DNA of 64,000 nucleotides. Source: Actinacidiphila yanglinensis (lineage in GTDB: Bacteria > Actinomycetota > Actinomycetes > Streptomycetales > Streptomycetaceae). Location of the stretch: assembly GCF_900107965.1 (NCBI RefSeq), contig NZ_FNVU01000002.1, forward strand, positions 496,001 through 560,000. The letters are read 5' to 3'. Both the position numbers and the translations under genes were made by a program. The notes below the pieces were generated by a model that saw only the letters and a program-made list of their open reading frames with translations, was not told where the DNA came from and made no database searches. This document shows positions 23,373 to 32,974 of the stretch, piece by piece. Each line of letters opens with the position of its first letter. Positions within the stretch are counted from its first letter, which is position 1.

Positions 23373-24773
23373 TCATGGAACGCGTCGCTTGCGGACGGGC
23401 AGGATGCTCAACGCCATGAGCGTGCCGTCCGGGCGCACCGAGAGGGGGCCGTTCCAGCCGGCCGACTCGGCGGCCCCTCGCAACGTCGCGCGAAATCGGG
23501 AGGCTTCCTCCCGGTACTCCTCGACGCTGCCCTTCCTAATCAGCTCGTACAGGCTGTCGGCCATTCCGGAGAAGGCTTCGACGCGCACGGAGTCGATGCG
23601 GAAGACGTGATCGGTGCCGACGAATCGGACACCTCCGACATGGAATTCGGCGTCGTCGGTACTTGATGTTGCGGCGGCCGCGGGTGCCTCGTAGTGCTCG
23701 CGTCCCTGGCGTGCGGTGAGGTACTGGGCAGTGTTCCGGCCTCCACCGGAGAACGCGGACAGGCCGGCCGCGCCGGTGCGGGCGAGAAGCTGGCCGAACC
23801 AGGCGAGGTCGCCTGTGCCGATCTGGAAGCCGTCGACGTTCCGGGCCCGCCTCCCCGCACGGGCCGGCATGTGGATGGCGTTGGGGTAGGGGACGCCGGA
23901 CTTGTCGGGGATTTCCTCGTCGGCGTTTCCGGGGGCGTTGGGCAGACGCAGGGGGAGAGCGGCTTCTCCTGGCGACTGGAGGACGTTGACGACGACCCCG
24001 CCCTGGCCGAGGATCTCGGTGGACAGCACCAGGCAGGGAACGCTGTTCCAGGGGCCGATCTGCATGCCCTCGGTCAACTCGGAGCCCTTGATCAGCTGCT
24101 GGATAGTGGTGCTTCGGGTGCGGCCGGAGCGCTTGCCGGCTTTTTGGTGGTTGCCCCGGCAGGCCACGAAGGTGATCTTGGACGGCTCGCCGGGCTTCCA
24201 CGCCTCGATGAGGTAGTCGGGCCGGGGACGCCCCGTCTTATTGCGTTGCGAGACGGCCAAAGGCCACCCGGCCCGCAGAACGGTGCTCGCCTCCACGACC
24301 GAGACGGAGTGATCCGGATACCGCTCTTGGACGAGCTGTTCCGCCGCTGCGAGCCCGAACCCGACGGCCAACTCCCGCGCCTGCATGGACTTGTACCAGC
24401 GCTCCGGCGTGCGGCCCTTGTCGGTGAGGTCCATCGCGCCGGCCCGGTTGCCGTCCAGCGCTTCGCAGAACTTCAGACTCAGCCAGTGCTCGGCGAGCCC
24501 GCGGGCCATGCCCTGGCCTGCCAAGGTGTAGCCGCGGGACAGTGCATGCAGAACCTGCCAAGGTGCCAGCTCGATCCCGGTCTCGCTCGCACGGGTGTCG
24601 ATCGGAACCAACACCGGCTTCCTGCGCAGAGGCTCCTGGCCTTTCTCCCGGTGCTTCTTGTCGAGTGCCGCCCCGGCGGACTCGACGCGCCCGGCGAGTT
24701 CGGCGGTGGAGTGGATGTGCAGGGTTGTCGAGCGGCGCAGCGCGTTCATGGTCTGCCGTGCTGTCCTGGCCAT
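23373..24773 (-). CDS. 466-residue protein with degenerate PD-(D/E)XK-like core
   Basis: An intact, soluble, uncharacterised protein. Residues 1-60 are helical and basic; about 65-150 form a helical domain (LHALSRGYTLAGQGMARGL). Residues about 138-230 have the order of a restriction-endonuclease fold: helix with Glu145/Glu150, strand, RPDYLIEA (Pro185-Asp186), strand TFVACRGNHQ (204-206 where active enzymes have E-x-K), then TIQQLIKGS, as in QL-x-(K/R)-G follow-on helices of such proteins. The Glu-to-Ala and Lys-to-Arg changes suggest DNA binding without cleavage. The C-terminal ~200 residues are unfamiliar. ATG 24773 follows GGGGGGAAG. A palindrome lies about 60 bases upstream. Confidence 0.6.
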   Translation of the reverse strand: MARTARQTMNALRRSTTLHIHSTAELAGRVESAGAALDKKHREKGQEPLRRKPVLVPIDTRASETGIELAPWQVLHALSRGYTLAGQGMARGLAEHWLSLKFCEALDGNRAGAMDLTDKGRTPERWYKSMQARELAVGFGLAAAEQLVQERYPDHSVSVVEASTVLRAGWPLAVSQRNKTGRPRPDYLIEAWKPGEPSKITFVACRGNHQKAGKRSGRTRSTTIQQLIKGSELTEGMQIGPWNSVPCLVLSTEILGQGGVVVNVLQSPGEAALPLRLPNAPGNADEEIPDKSGVPYPNAIHMPARAGRRARNVDGFQIGTGDLAWFGQLLARTGAAGLSAFSGGGRNTAQYLTARQGREHYEAPAAAATSSTDDAEFHVGGVRFVGTDHVFRIDSVRVEAFSGMADSLYELIRKGSVEEYREEASRFRATLRGAAESAGWNGPLSVRPDGTLMALSILPVRKRRVP

Positions 24774-25393
24774 GCTTCCCCCCACGGTGATCGCTGACCT
24801 GGCTGCCGCGGAACGTAGCCGGAGGCGTCGGGGCGCACACAAGTGCGCATACGGCGCACGGAACCGGTAGCACGAGACGAGAAGGACGGCGGCGCTGAAG
24901 GCACCCGACGGGCGCCGGCTCACTCGTAGTCGAAGCCGAGAGGCCGCAGACCATCGAACACGAAGAGCGACGCAGGCCGTCCCCGTCAGGCGATGTGGCA
25001 TCGCGGCTCACGTCTTCTCACCCCCCTGTGAGCCCTTCGCGCCGGTCCCGGAGGCCCCCCGCAGGGCCGTGTGCGACACCGCGAACGCCTGTCACAACGC
25101 TACAAAATCAACTCGCCCACGGACGCTGTCCGTAATGAGCAACGACCCTCGTGGCCTCTTGCGTTTACGGGAGTCGTCGCAGGTGGCAGAGCTGCTGGTG
25201 CGGAACGTGGGTGGCGGGCCGATGTGGTTCGCAGAGTGCCCCCGGCGAAGAAGAAGGCAGTCGCCACCGGATGGTCGGACGCTTGACTAGCAGGAACGAC
25301 TGGGCCAAGGGCGCTCACTGCTTCTTTGTAGGGTTCTCACGCCGAAAAGAGCAAAGGTCAGAAGACCGTGTGCGTTTTGGCATGGACGAGAAA
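24774..25393. other. intergenic region between the PD-(D/E)XK-like gene and the tRNA terminator
   Basis: About 620 bases. It contains the inverted repeats at 24833-24859 and several short open frames (for example a possible 51-codon frame from an ATG at 25135) without ribosome sites or family likeness. An 11-base match to the tRNA 3' end (GTGCCCCCGGC) occurs at 25236. Confidence 0.5.
24833..24859. promoter_or_regulatory. candidate operator: GCGCAC-N4-GTGCGC-N5-GCGCAC
   Basis: Three alternating copies of the 6-base arm make two overlapping perfect inverted repeats. They lie where the promoter of the 466-residue gene should be (TTGTGT on the minus strand overlaps them), so they may bind its repressor, possibly the protein itself. 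Confidence 0.4.
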
Positions 25394-25425
25394 GGCTCTG
25401 ACCGGCGTTTCCGCTGGTCAGAGCC
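25394..25425 (-). terminator. terminator of tRNA-Arg
   Basis: GGCTCTGACC pairs perfectly with GGTCAGAGCC around a 12-base loop. Read leftward from the tRNA, the stem is followed by TTTCT, fitting an intrinsic terminator 13 bases past the tRNA 3' end. Confidence 0.75.
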
Positions 25426-25437
25426 TCATTTTCGGTG

Positions 25438-25509
25438 TGCCCCCGGCAGGATTCGAACCTGCGCACACGGCTCCGGAGGCCGTTGCTCTATCCCCTGAGC
25501 TACGGGGGC
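25438..25509 (-). tRNA. tRNA-Arg, anticodon CCG
   Basis: A 72-base cloverleaf: acceptor GCCCCCG/CGGGGGC with discriminator A, D arm GCTC-AGGGGATA-GAGC, anticodon stem ACGGC/GCCGT with loop CTCCGGA (anticodon CCG, reads CGG), and T arm GCAGG-TTCGAAT-CCTGC. The 3' CCA is not encoded. It marks the boundary between the patchy island on the left and the conserved core on the right. Confidence 0.95.
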
Positions 25510-25673
25510 GACGGGAAGAACATTAGCAGGTTGGGGAGGGTGGACGTGTACGGGGTTTTCCGGGGGCCACCCGGCCCTCGCGGGGGCCGGGGGAAGGGGG
25601 CGCGAGGGGAGGCGGGTTCACCCGTGGCGGGGAAGAAACCGGCAAAACGCGGACGCATCGCGAGGGGGGCGCC

Positions 25674-25679
25674 TACGAT
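25674..25679 (+). promoter_or_regulatory. -10 box TACGAT, leaderless start
   Basis: TACGAT ends 7 bases before the GTG of the response-regulator gene, with no ribosome site between, so transcription probably begins at the start codon. Confidence 0.5.
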
Positions 25680-25686
25680 TTCGGGT

Positions 25687-26223
25687 GTGACGGGCGCGTC
25701 CGGCCGGGTGCTTGTTGTGGATGACAACAGGGTGATCCGGCAACTGATCAGGGTCAACCTGGAGCTGGAGGGCTTCGAGGTCGTGACCGCGGCCGATGGT
25801 GCCGAGTGCCTGGAGATCGTCCACTCCGTGCGGCCCGACGTCGTGACCCTCGACGTCGTGATGCCCCGCCTCGACGGCGTGCGCACCGCCGCCCGGCTGC
25901 GCGCCGACGCCCGGACACGGGACGTCGGGATCGTGATGGTCAGCGCGGGCAGCCCGCCCGAGTCCGTCAGCGGGCCGGGCGGCGTCGACGCGTACGTCGC
26001 GAAGCCGTTCGAGCCGGCGCTCCTCGTGGAGACGGTGCGCCGCCTGATCCGGCGCGGCGGGCGCACCCCCGCCCAGCCCGGCGGTCGGCAGGGCCAGCCC
26101 CCGGCCCAGGACCCGGACCGACCGGCGGGCCACCCCGCCGCCCACCCACCGGCTCACCCCACCGGCCACCCCCACCCCGAGGGGCAGCCCGCCGCCACCC
26201 CCGGCCCCGGCCCCTGCTCGTAA
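25687..26223 (+). CDS. single-domain response regulator with proline-rich tail
   Basis: A 178-residue protein. Residues 6-122 are a complete receiver domain: acidic pair Asp12-Asp13, phospho-acceptor Asp56 in [13 protein letters not shown], Ser86 in VMVSAGS, and Lys107 in VAKPFEP. The remaining ~55 residues are Pro/Gly/His-rich and disordered; there is no DNA-binding output domain, so it probably signals by protein contact. No histidine kinase is adjacent. The GTG at 25687 is chosen because the receiver fold starts at once and a -10 box sits 7 bases upstream. It opens the conserved lysA-hom-thrC block. Confidence 0.85.
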   Translation: MTGASGRVLVVDDNRVIRQLIRVNLELEGFEVVTAADGAECLEIVHSVRPDVVTLDVVMPRLDGVRTAARLRADARTRDVGIVMVSAGSPPESVSGPGGVDAYVAKPFEPALLVETVRRLIRRGGRTPAQPGGRQGQPPAQDPDRPAGHPAAHPPAHPTGHPHPEGQPAATPGPGPCS

Positions 26224-26264
26224 CCGCGGCCAAACCCGCTCGCCGCCCCACCCCCCACCTCGCC

Positions 26265-26270
26265 TACGCT
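26265..26270 (+). promoter_or_regulatory. -10 box TACGCT, leaderless start
   Basis: TACGCT ends 6 bases before the GTG of the argS-like gene, and no ribosome site intervenes. Confidence 0.45.
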
Positions 26271-26276
26271 TTTCCC

Positions 26277-27413
26277 GTGACCCCCGCCGAGCTGTCCCGC
26301 ACCGTCCTGATCACGGTGCGCCGTGCCGTGGACGCGGCCGAGCTCGCCGTGGAGGTGCCCGAGAAGGTCCTGGTGCAGCGCCCGCCGCGCGCGGGATGCG
26401 GGGACTACGCGACGAACGTGGCGCTCCAGCTGGCCGGGCCGGCCGGGCGCAGCCCGCACGAGGTCGCCGAGATCCTGCGCCGCCGGCTGGCCCGGGAGCC
26501 GGGCATCGCGGGCGTACGCATCGCGGGCGCCGGCTTCCTCAACATCACGCTCAGCTCGCGCGCGTACGACGTGGTGGTACGCCAGGTGCGCGAGCAGCGA
26601 GAGGCGTACGGACGCGGCGAGGGGCTCGGCGACGAGCGGCTCACCGTGGCCGCCGCGGACGGCGCCGTACGCGGCCTGCTCGTCGCCGAGGTGGTGAACG
26701 GCCTGCTGCGGGCCGCCGGCGCGCACCCGGTCGACCCCGGCACCCCGCCCGAGCGCCTCGACGTGGCCGAACCGGCGGAGCCGTCCCGCACGGCCCCCAC
26801 CCCCCTCACCTTCGCCGCCCTCGCATCCACGCTCGGCTCCGACGCCGCCCGCTGGGCGCTGCTCCGCCCGCCGGCCGAGGACGCGCCGCGGCTCGACCCG
26901 GACGCCCGCGCCGCCCTCCTCACCCAGCGCGAGGCCAACCCCCTCTTCCGGGTCCGCTATGCCCACGCCCGCACCCGCGCCCTGCTCCGCAACGCCCACG
27001 ACCTGGACATCCCGGACAGTGTCGACCAGGACGCGTGTACGGTCGAAGGGGTGGCCACGGACCGCGCTCCCGCCACCGCTGCCCCCGACAGCGGCGACCC
27101 CGCACTCCCAGCTCCGAGCGACCCGACCCCTCCGTACCACCCCGCGGAGACCGAACTCCTCGGCCTGATCGCCGACTTCCCCCGTGTCGTGGAGAGCGCC
27201 GCCCGCCGCCGCGGGCCGGACCGGGTGGCCCGCCACCTGGAGCGGCTCGCCGACGCGTTCGCCCGTTTCCACGACGAGTGCGGCGTGCTGCCGAAGGGCG
27301 ACGAGAAACCCTCGGCCGTCCACGCGGCACGGCTCCGCCTCACCGACGCGGCGGGCATCGTGCTGGCGAACGGCCTGCACCAGCTCGGGATCAGCGCCCC
27401 CGACCGGATCTGA
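26277..27413 (+). CDS. nrtL: ArgS-related anticodon-binding protein (NrtL type)
   Basis: A 378-residue paralogue of arginyl-tRNA synthetase that has lost the catalytic centre. Residues 1-100 match the ArgS N-terminal additional domain ([15 protein letters not shown], then GFLNITLS). Residues about 225-378 match the DALR anticodon-binding domain ([20 protein letters not shown], ending in [18 protein letters not shown]). The Rossmann fold with HIGH and KMSKS is replaced by about 100 residues without either motif. It probably binds tRNA-Arg or related RNA; the role is not established. It lies between the response regulator and lysA as in other Streptomyces, next to a tRNA-Arg gene. Confidence 0.8.
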   Translation: MTPAELSRTVLITVRRAVDAAELAVEVPEKVLVQRPPRAGCGDYATNVALQLAGPAGRSPHEVAEILRRRLAREPGIAGVRIAGAGFLNITLSSRAYDVVVRQVREQREAYGRGEGLGDERLTVAAADGAVRGLLVAEVVNGLLRAAGAHPVDPGTPPERLDVAEPAEPSRTAPTPLTFAALASTLGSDAARWALLRPPAEDAPRLDPDARAALLTQREANPLFRVRYAHARTRALLRNAHDLDIPDSVDQDACTVEGVATDRAPATAAPDSGDPALPAPSDPTPPYHPAETELLGLIADFPRVVESAARRRGPDRVARHLERLADAFARFHDECGVLPKGDEKPSAVHAARLRLTDAAGIVLANGLHQLGISAPDRI

Positions 27414-27574
27414 CCCCGACCGGACCGGCACGACCCCGAACGGCCCGGCCCGACCCTGGTGCGCCCGGGTCCGAGCCGTTCCGACCCGGACCCGGGCGGA
27501 CGGAGCCCGACCTCCCGGGCCCGGCCGGACCACCCCCACCCGACACCGAACGATCCCGAACCCGAACCGCCCCC

Positions 27575-27598
27575 GCACCCCCGCACCCCCGCACCCCC
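27575..27598. repeat. three tandem copies of GCACCCCC
   Basis: An 8-base unit repeated three times in the C-rich 227-base gap between the ArgS-like gene and lysA. The rest of the gap is a degenerate mosaic of CCCGACC-type motifs; no promoter is evident. Confidence 0.7.
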
Positions 27599-27640
27599 TA
27601 CGAACCCTCACCCCGCCCGTACGCCCGAGGAAGTCCCCAA

Positions 27641-29032
27641 GTGAGCCGTTCCGCACACCCCGCAGGCCCCCGCCACGCCGACGTTCTGCCCGAAGGGCAC
27701 TACGCCGGGCCGCCGGCCGACCTCAACGCGCTCGACCCGCGGATCTGGTCGCGCACCGTCACCCGCAACGCCGACGGCGCCGCCGAGGTCGCCGGGCTGG
27801 ACGTCCGCGACCTCGCCGCCGAGTTCGGCACGCCGGCGTACTTCCTGGACGAGGAGGACTTCCGGGCCAGGTGCCGCGCCTGGCGGTCGGCCTTCGGGCA
27901 CGGCGCCGACGTCTTCTACGCGGGGAAGGCGTTCCTGTCCCGCGCCGTGGTCCGGTGGCTGTACGAGGAGGGCATGAACCTCGACGTGTGCTCGGGCACC
28001 GAACTCGCGGTGGCGCTGGACGCGGGGATGCCCGCGGAGCGGATCGCGCTGCACGGCAACAACAAGAGCAACGCGGAGATCGAGCGCGCGGTGCGCGAGG
28101 GTGTCGGCCGGATCGTGCTGGACTCCTTCCAGGAGATCGCCCGGGTCGCCGCCGAGGCCACCCGGCAGGGCCGCCGCCAGCGGGTGCAGATCCGGGTGAC
28201 CGTCGGCGTGGAGGCGCACACCCACGAGTTCATCGCCACCGCGCACGAGGACCAGAAGTTCGGCATCGGGCTGGCCGACGGGCAGGCCGCCGAGGCGGTG
28301 CGGCGGGTGCTGCAGCTGAACAGCCTCGAACTCGTGGGCATCCACAGCCACATCGGCTCGCAGATCTTCGACATGGCCGGCTTCGAGGTGGCCGCGCGCC
28401 GCGTGGTGTCGCTGCTCGCCGAGGTCCGCGACGAGCACGACCTGGAGCTGCCCGAGATCGACCTCGGCGGCGGCCTCGGCATCGCCTACACCGCCGCCGA
28501 CGACCCGCGCGAGCCGCAGGAGATCGCCAAGGCGCTGGGCGAGATCGTGGCCCGGGAGTGCGAGGCCGCCCGGCTGAGCCCGCCGCGGCTGTCGGTCGAG
28601 CCGGGGCGGGCGATCGTCGGCCCGACGGCGTTCACGCTCTACGAGGTGGGCACCGTCAAGCCGCTCGACGGCCTGCGCACGTACGTCAGTGTCGACGGCG
28701 GCATGTCCGACAACATCCGCACCGCGCTCTACGACGCCGAGTACAGCGTGGCGCTGGTCTCCCGGGTCAGCGACGCCGAGCCGATGCTCGTCCGGGTCGT
28801 CGGCAAGCACTGCGAGAGCGGCGACATCGTGGTCAAGGACGCCTTCCTGCCGGCCGACGTGGCCCCCGGCGACCTGCTCGCGGTGCCGGCCACCGGGGCG
28901 TACTGCCGGGCGATGGCCAGCAACTACAACCACGCGCTGCGGCCGCCGGTGGTCGCCGTCGCGGACGGGAGCGCGCGGGTGATCGTCCGCCGCGAGACGG
29001 AAGAGGATCTGCTGCGACTGGACGTCGGCTGA
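27641..29032 (+). CDS. lysA: diaminopimelate decarboxylase
   Basis: A 463-residue fold-type III PLP enzyme that decarboxylates meso-diaminopimelate to L-lysine, the last step of lysine synthesis. The PLP lysine is Lys96 in [19 protein letters not shown], the glycine-rich GGGLGIAY phosphate loop, EPGRAIVG and the partner-subunit CESGD motif are all present. The GTG at 27641 follows GAGGAAG. About 270 bases separate it from hom; both are aspartate-family genes transcribed in the same direction. Confidence 0.95.
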   Translation: MSRSAHPAGPRHADVLPEGHYAGPPADLNALDPRIWSRTVTRNADGAAEVAGLDVRDLAAEFGTPAYFLDEEDFRARCRAWRSAFGHGADVFYAGKAFLSRAVVRWLYEEGMNLDVCSGTELAVALDAGMPAERIALHGNNKSNAEIERAVREGVGRIVLDSFQEIARVAAEATRQGRRQRVQIRVTVGVEAHTHEFIATAHEDQKFGIGLADGQAAEAVRRVLQLNSLELVGIHSHIGSQIFDMAGFEVAARRVVSLLAEVRDEHDLELPEIDLGGGLGIAYTAADDPREPQEIAKALGEIVARECEAARLSPPRLSVEPGRAIVGPTAFTLYEVGTVKPLDGLRTYVSVDGGMSDNIRTALYDAEYSVALVSRVSDAEPMLVRVVGKHCESGDIVVKDAFLPADVAPGDLLAVPATGAYCRAMASNYNHALRPPVVAVADGSARVIVRRETEEDLLRLDVG

Positions 29033-29301
29033 CCGGAAACGCCGCAAGATCGCCGGGCGGACGCGAAATCTTCCCGACCGCGTGGCGATGACCGATTCGG
29101 TCTCGCGATCCGGACAGGGTGTGGTTTCTCCCGTCCGGTGCGTGAGACTGGACCACTCAACGAGATGTGCGTGCCCCCGGCCGCCTCGGACCGCCTCCCC
29201 GCAGCACCCGCCCGCGTCCGCGGGCCGGACCGGGCGGGGCGGGCGGTGCGAGAGCCGGGCGGCACCGGTGTGACGAGTTTGACGAGAAACGAGGTCGGAT
29301 G

Positions 29302-30648
29302 ATGCGTACGCGTCCGCTGAAGGTGGCGCTGCTGGGGTGCGGTGTGGTCGGCTCCGAGGTCACGCGCATCATCACGACGCAGGCGGACGACCTCGCCGCG
29401 CGGATCGGGGCCCCGATCGAGCTGGCCGGGATCGCGGTCCGCCGCCCCAACAAGGTGCGCGACGGCGTTCCCGCCGAGCTGCTCACCACCGACGCCACCG
29501 CGCTGGTCAAGCGCGGCGACATCGACGTGGTGGTCGAGGTGATCGGCGGCATCGAGCCGGTCCGCACCCTGATCACTACCGCGTTCGAGCACGGCGCCTC
29601 GGTGGTGTCGGCGAACAAGGCGCTGCTGGCCGCCGACGGCGCGAGCCTGCACGCCAAGGCCCTCGAGCACAACGTCGACCTGTACTACGAGGCCGCGGTG
29701 GCCGGTGCGATCCCGCTGATCAGGCCGCTGCGCGAGTCGCTGGCCGGCGACCGGGTCAACCGCGTGCTGGGCATCGTCAACGGCACCACGAACTTCATCC
29801 TCGACAAGATGGACTCCACCGGTGCCGGCTACAGCGAGGCGCTGGACGAGGCCACCGCGCTCGGTTACGCCGAGGCCGACCCGACCGCGGACGTGGAGGG
29901 TTTCGACGCCGCCGCGAAGGCCGCGATCCTGGCCGGCATCGCCTTCCACACCCGGGTCACCATCGACGACGTGCACCGCGAGGGCCTGACCGAGGTGACC
30001 GCCGCCGACATCGCCTCCGCGCGCCGGATGGGCTGTACGGTCAAGATGCTCGCGATCTGCGAGCGCAGCCGCGACGGCCGTTCGGTCACCGCCCGGGTGC
30101 ACCCGGCGATGATCCCGCTCAGCCACCCGCTGGCCTCGGTGCGTGAGGCGTACAACGCCGTCTTCGTCGAGGCGGAGGCGGCCGGGCGGCTGATGTTCTA
30201 CGGTCCCGGCGCCGGCGGTGCACCCACCGCCTCCGCCGTCCTCGGAGATCTGGTCGCCGCCTGCCGCAACAAGCTCGCGACGACGACAGGAGCCGGCGAG
30301 TCCGCGTACACGCGACTGCCGGTCAGCCCCATGGGGGATGTGGTCACCCGCTACCACATCAACCTCGACGTGGCGGACAAACCGGGCGTCCTCGCTCAGG
30401 TCGCGACGGTCTTCGCCGAGCACGATGTGTCGATCGGCACGGTGCGCCAGCAGGGCAGGAACCAAGGCAGCGGCGATGACGCCGCGGTCGAGCAGAGCGG
30501 TGCCGGGGAGCGCGACGGCGGCGAGGCGTCCCTCGTCGTGGTCACCCACCGCGCGACGGACGCCGCCCTCTCGGCGACCGTCGCCAGTCTGCGCGAACTC
30601 GACACCGTACGCGGCGTGGCCAGCATCATGCGCGTGGAAGGGGAGTAG
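29302..30648 (+). CDS. hom: homoserine dehydrogenase
   Basis: A 448-residue enzyme reducing aspartate semialdehyde to homoserine. The NAD-binding motif [11 protein letters not shown] is at 10-20, the catalytic domain includes [14 protein letters not shown] and [15 protein letters not shown], and a C-terminal ACT domain (about 350-448) is expected to bind threonine as feedback inhibitor. The ACT domain carries an unusual hydrophilic insertion of about 20 residues after [10 protein letters not shown]. Two adjacent ATGs exist (29299, 29302); the second has the better spacing (7 bases) to GAGG. It is followed by thrC after 7 bases. Confidence 0.93.
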   Translation: MRTRPLKVALLGCGVVGSEVTRIITTQADDLAARIGAPIELAGIAVRRPNKVRDGVPAELLTTDATALVKRGDIDVVVEVIGGIEPVRTLITTAFEHGASVVSANKALLAADGASLHAKALEHNVDLYYEAAVAGAIPLIRPLRESLAGDRVNRVLGIVNGTTNFILDKMDSTGAGYSEALDEATALGYAEADPTADVEGFDAAAKAAILAGIAFHTRVTIDDVHREGLTEVTAADIASARRMGCTVKMLAICERSRDGRSVTARVHPAMIPLSHPLASVREAYNAVFVEAEAAGRLMFYGPGAGGAPTASAVLGDLVAACRNKLATTTGAGESAYTRLPVSPMGDVVTRYHINLDVADKPGVLAQVATVFAEHDVSIGTVRQQGRNQGSGDDAAVEQSGAGERDGGEASLVVVTHRATDAALSATVASLRELDTVRGVASIMRVEGE

Positions 30649-30655
30649 CACCGCT

Positions 30656-31747
30656 ATGAACGGAACCATCGACCAGCCCCGAATGTCCGGCACCCACCAG
30701 TGGCGCGGCATCATCGAGGAGTACCGCGACCGGCTGCCGGTCAGCGCGGACACCCCGGTGGTCTCGCTGCTGGAGGGTGGCACCCCGCTCGTGCAGGCCC
30801 AGGTGCTCTCCGAGCGCACCGGGTGCGACGTCCTGCTGAAGGTCGAGGGGGCCAACCCCACCGGGTCCTTCAAGGACCGCGGCATGACCATGGCGATCTC
30901 GAAGGCGAAGGAGGCCGGCGCCCAGGCGGTCATCTGCGCCTCCACCGGCAACACCTCCGCTTCCGCCGCCGCGTACGCGGTGCGGGCCGGCATGGTCTGC
31001 GCCGTGCTGGTGCCGCAGGGCAAGATCGCGCTCGGCAAGATGGGCCAGGCGCTGGTGCACGGCAGCCGCATCCTCCAGGTGGACGGCAACTTCGACGACT
31101 GCCTCGACCTGGCCCGCGGGCTGAGCGAGAAGTACCCGGTCGCGCTGGTCAACTCGGTGAACCCGGTGCGGATCGAGGGGCAGAAGACCGCCGCGTTCGA
31201 GATCGTGGACGCGCTCGGCGACGCGCCCGACGTGCACATCCTCCCGGTGGGCAACGCGGGCAACATCACCGCGTACTGGAAGGGGTACCGCGAGTACGCC
31301 GCCGACGGCCTCGCCACCCGCACGCCCCGGATGTGGGGCTTCCAGGCGGCCGGCTCCGCGCCGATCGTCAACGGTGCGCCGGTGCGCGAGCCGCAGACCA
31401 TCGCCACCGCGATCCGGATTGGCAACCCCGCGTCCTGGCAGCTGGCCGAGCAGGCCCGCGACGAGTCGGGCGGCCTCATCGAAGCCGTGACGGACCGTCA
31501 GATCCTTGCCGCCTACCGGCTGCTGGCGGGCCGTGAGGGCGTTTTCGTCGAGCCTGCCTCCGCCGCTTCCGTCGCCGGGCTGCTCAAGGCCGCCGACGAG
31601 GGCCGGGTCGACCCGGGCCAGCGCATCGTCTGCACGGTCACCGGCAACGGCCTGAAGGACCCCGACTGGGCGGTGGCCGGCGCGCCCCAGCCCATCACGG
31701 TCCCCGTCGACGCGGATGCCGCCGCGACCCGGCTGGGACTGGCCTGA
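30656..31747 (+). CDS. thrC: threonine synthase
   Basis: A 363-residue PLP enzyme converting O-phosphohomoserine to threonine. The PLP lysine is Lys73 in [11 protein letters not shown]; the glycine-rich loop [13 protein letters not shown] and the final [13 protein letters not shown] are typical. It starts 7 bases after the hom stop (GGGGAG at about 10 bases), so the two form an operon. A second ATG at 30683 is possible. A hairpin follows the stop. Confidence 0.95.
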   Translation: MNGTIDQPRMSGTHQWRGIIEEYRDRLPVSADTPVVSLLEGGTPLVQAQVLSERTGCDVLLKVEGANPTGSFKDRGMTMAISKAKEAGAQAVICASTGNTSASAAAYAVRAGMVCAVLVPQGKIALGKMGQALVHGSRILQVDGNFDDCLDLARGLSEKYPVALVNSVNPVRIEGQKTAAFEIVDALGDAPDVHILPVGNAGNITAYWKGYREYAADGLATRTPRMWGFQAAGSAPIVNGAPVREPQTIATAIRIGNPASWQLAEQARDESGGLIEAVTDRQILAAYRLLAGREGVFVEPASAASVAGLLKAADEGRVDPGQRIVCTVTGNGLKDPDWAVAGAPQPITVPVDADAAATRLGLA

Positions 31748-32050
31748 CCCCGCTCCCGGCGGGCGCCCCTTCCCCTGGTCGGGGCGCCTGTCGGCGGGAC
31801 AGCCGCCCCTCCCACCCCAGCTTTCCCAGCGGCCACCCCCGCAAGGGGCGCACGCCGCGAAGGCGACACGCATCACGCGCGGTCCGTGCGCCCTATGTCG
31901 CGGGGGAACCTTGTTTCGATAGGCTTACCCCAGCGGCGCACAATCGCGCCGAGTTCCGGCAGGTGCCTTCGGCATCGCCATTTCCCGCCTCGCCGCATGG
32001 CAACGGAGCCGCGCCCGCAGGGCGTACGCACCAAGGAGATTCGTCGAACG
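31748..32050. other. intergenic region thrC-thrB
   Basis: About 300 bases. Besides the thrC hairpin it holds TTGTTTCGATAGGCT (31911-31925), where TAGGCT is a plausible -10 box giving thrB its own promoter with a leader of about 120 bases. The ribosome site AAGGAG is about 12 bases from the thrB ATG, unusually far. Confidence 0.4.
31762..31788 (+). terminator. hairpin after thrC
   Basis: GGCGCCCC pairs with GGGGCGCC around an 11-base loop, 14 bases past the thrC stop. It may reduce read-through into thrB. Confidence 0.55.
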
Positions 32051-32974
32051 ATGGCAGGTCCCGCGTTTCGCGCCGCCGCAGTACGAGTGCGCGTCCCCGC
32101 GACCAGCGCAAATCTCGGACCGGGCTTCGACGCGTTCGGCCTGGCGCTGGGGTTGTACGACGACGTGGTGGTGCGGGTCGCCGACTCCGGCCTGCACGTC
32201 GACATCGCGGGCGAGGGCGCCGACACGCTGCCGCGCGACGAGAAGCACCTCGTGGTCCGCTCGCTGCGGACCGCCTTCGACCTGCTCGGCGGTCAGCCGC
32301 GCGGCCTGGAAGTGGTCTGCGCGAACCGGATCCCGCACGGCCGCGGCCTGGGCTCCTCGTCGGCCGCCATCTGCGCGGGCATCATGGCCGCCCGCGCGGT
32401 GACGATAGGCGGCCCGGCGGGGCTGGACGACGCAGCCCTGCTGGAACTGGCCACCGAGATCGAGGGCCACCCCGACAACGTCGCCGCGTGCCTGATGGGC
32501 GGTTTCACCGTGGCCTGGACCGAGGGCGGCGCCGCCCGGGCGGTCCGGATGGAGCCGGTGGAGTCGCTGGTTCCGGTGGTCTTCGTGCCCGGGGTGCCGC
32601 TGCTGACCGAGACCGCGCGCGGGCTGCTGCCCCGTACCGTTCCGCACGTCGACGCCGCCGCCAACGCGGGCCGCGCCGCGCTGCTCGTCGAGGCGCTGAC
32701 CAGGCGTCCCGAGCTGCTGTTGGCCGCCACCGAGGACCGGCTGCACCAGGAGTACCGGGCGCCGGCGATGCCGGAAACCCTCGCCCTGGTGAACCGTCTA
32801 CGCGCGGAGGGCGTCCCTGCTGTCGTATCGGGTGCCGGGCCGACCGTGCTCGCGCTCACCGACGAGGGCGCCGCAGACAAGGTCTCCCGGCTCGCGGGGG
32901 ACGGTTGGGCGGCCAACCGCCTGGCACTTGACGCCACCGGGGCGAGTGTCCTGCCACTCTCAGGTGGGCAGTGA
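32051..32974 (+). CDS. thrB: homoserine kinase
   Basis: A 307-residue GHMP-family kinase that phosphorylates homoserine for threonine synthase. The ATP-binding glycine/serine loop IPHGRGLGSSSAAICAG is at about 97-113; the start VPATSANLGPGFDAFGLALG and the C-terminal VVSGAGPTVLALT complete the family pattern. It follows hom-thrC but with a 300-base gap, so it is probably transcribed separately. Confidence 0.95.
   Translation: MAGPAFRAAAVRVRVPATSANLGPGFDAFGLALGLYDDVVVRVADSGLHVDIAGEGADTLPRDEKHLVVRSLRTAFDLLGGQPRGLEVVCANRIPHGRGLGSSSAAICAGIMAARAVTIGGPAGLDDAALLELATEIEGHPDNVAACLMGGFTVAWTEGGAARAVRMEPVESLVPVVFVPGVPLLTETARGLLPRTVPHVDAAANAGRAALLVEALTRRPELLLAATEDRLHQEYRAPAMPETLALVNRLRAEGVPAVVSGAGPTVLALTDEGAADKVSRLAGDGWAANRLALDATGASVLPLSGGQ

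Noticed and set aside
25071..25290. Short overlapping frames before the tRNA as small genes
   Set aside because: No ribosome sites, three frames equally open, Arg-rich translation without family likeness.
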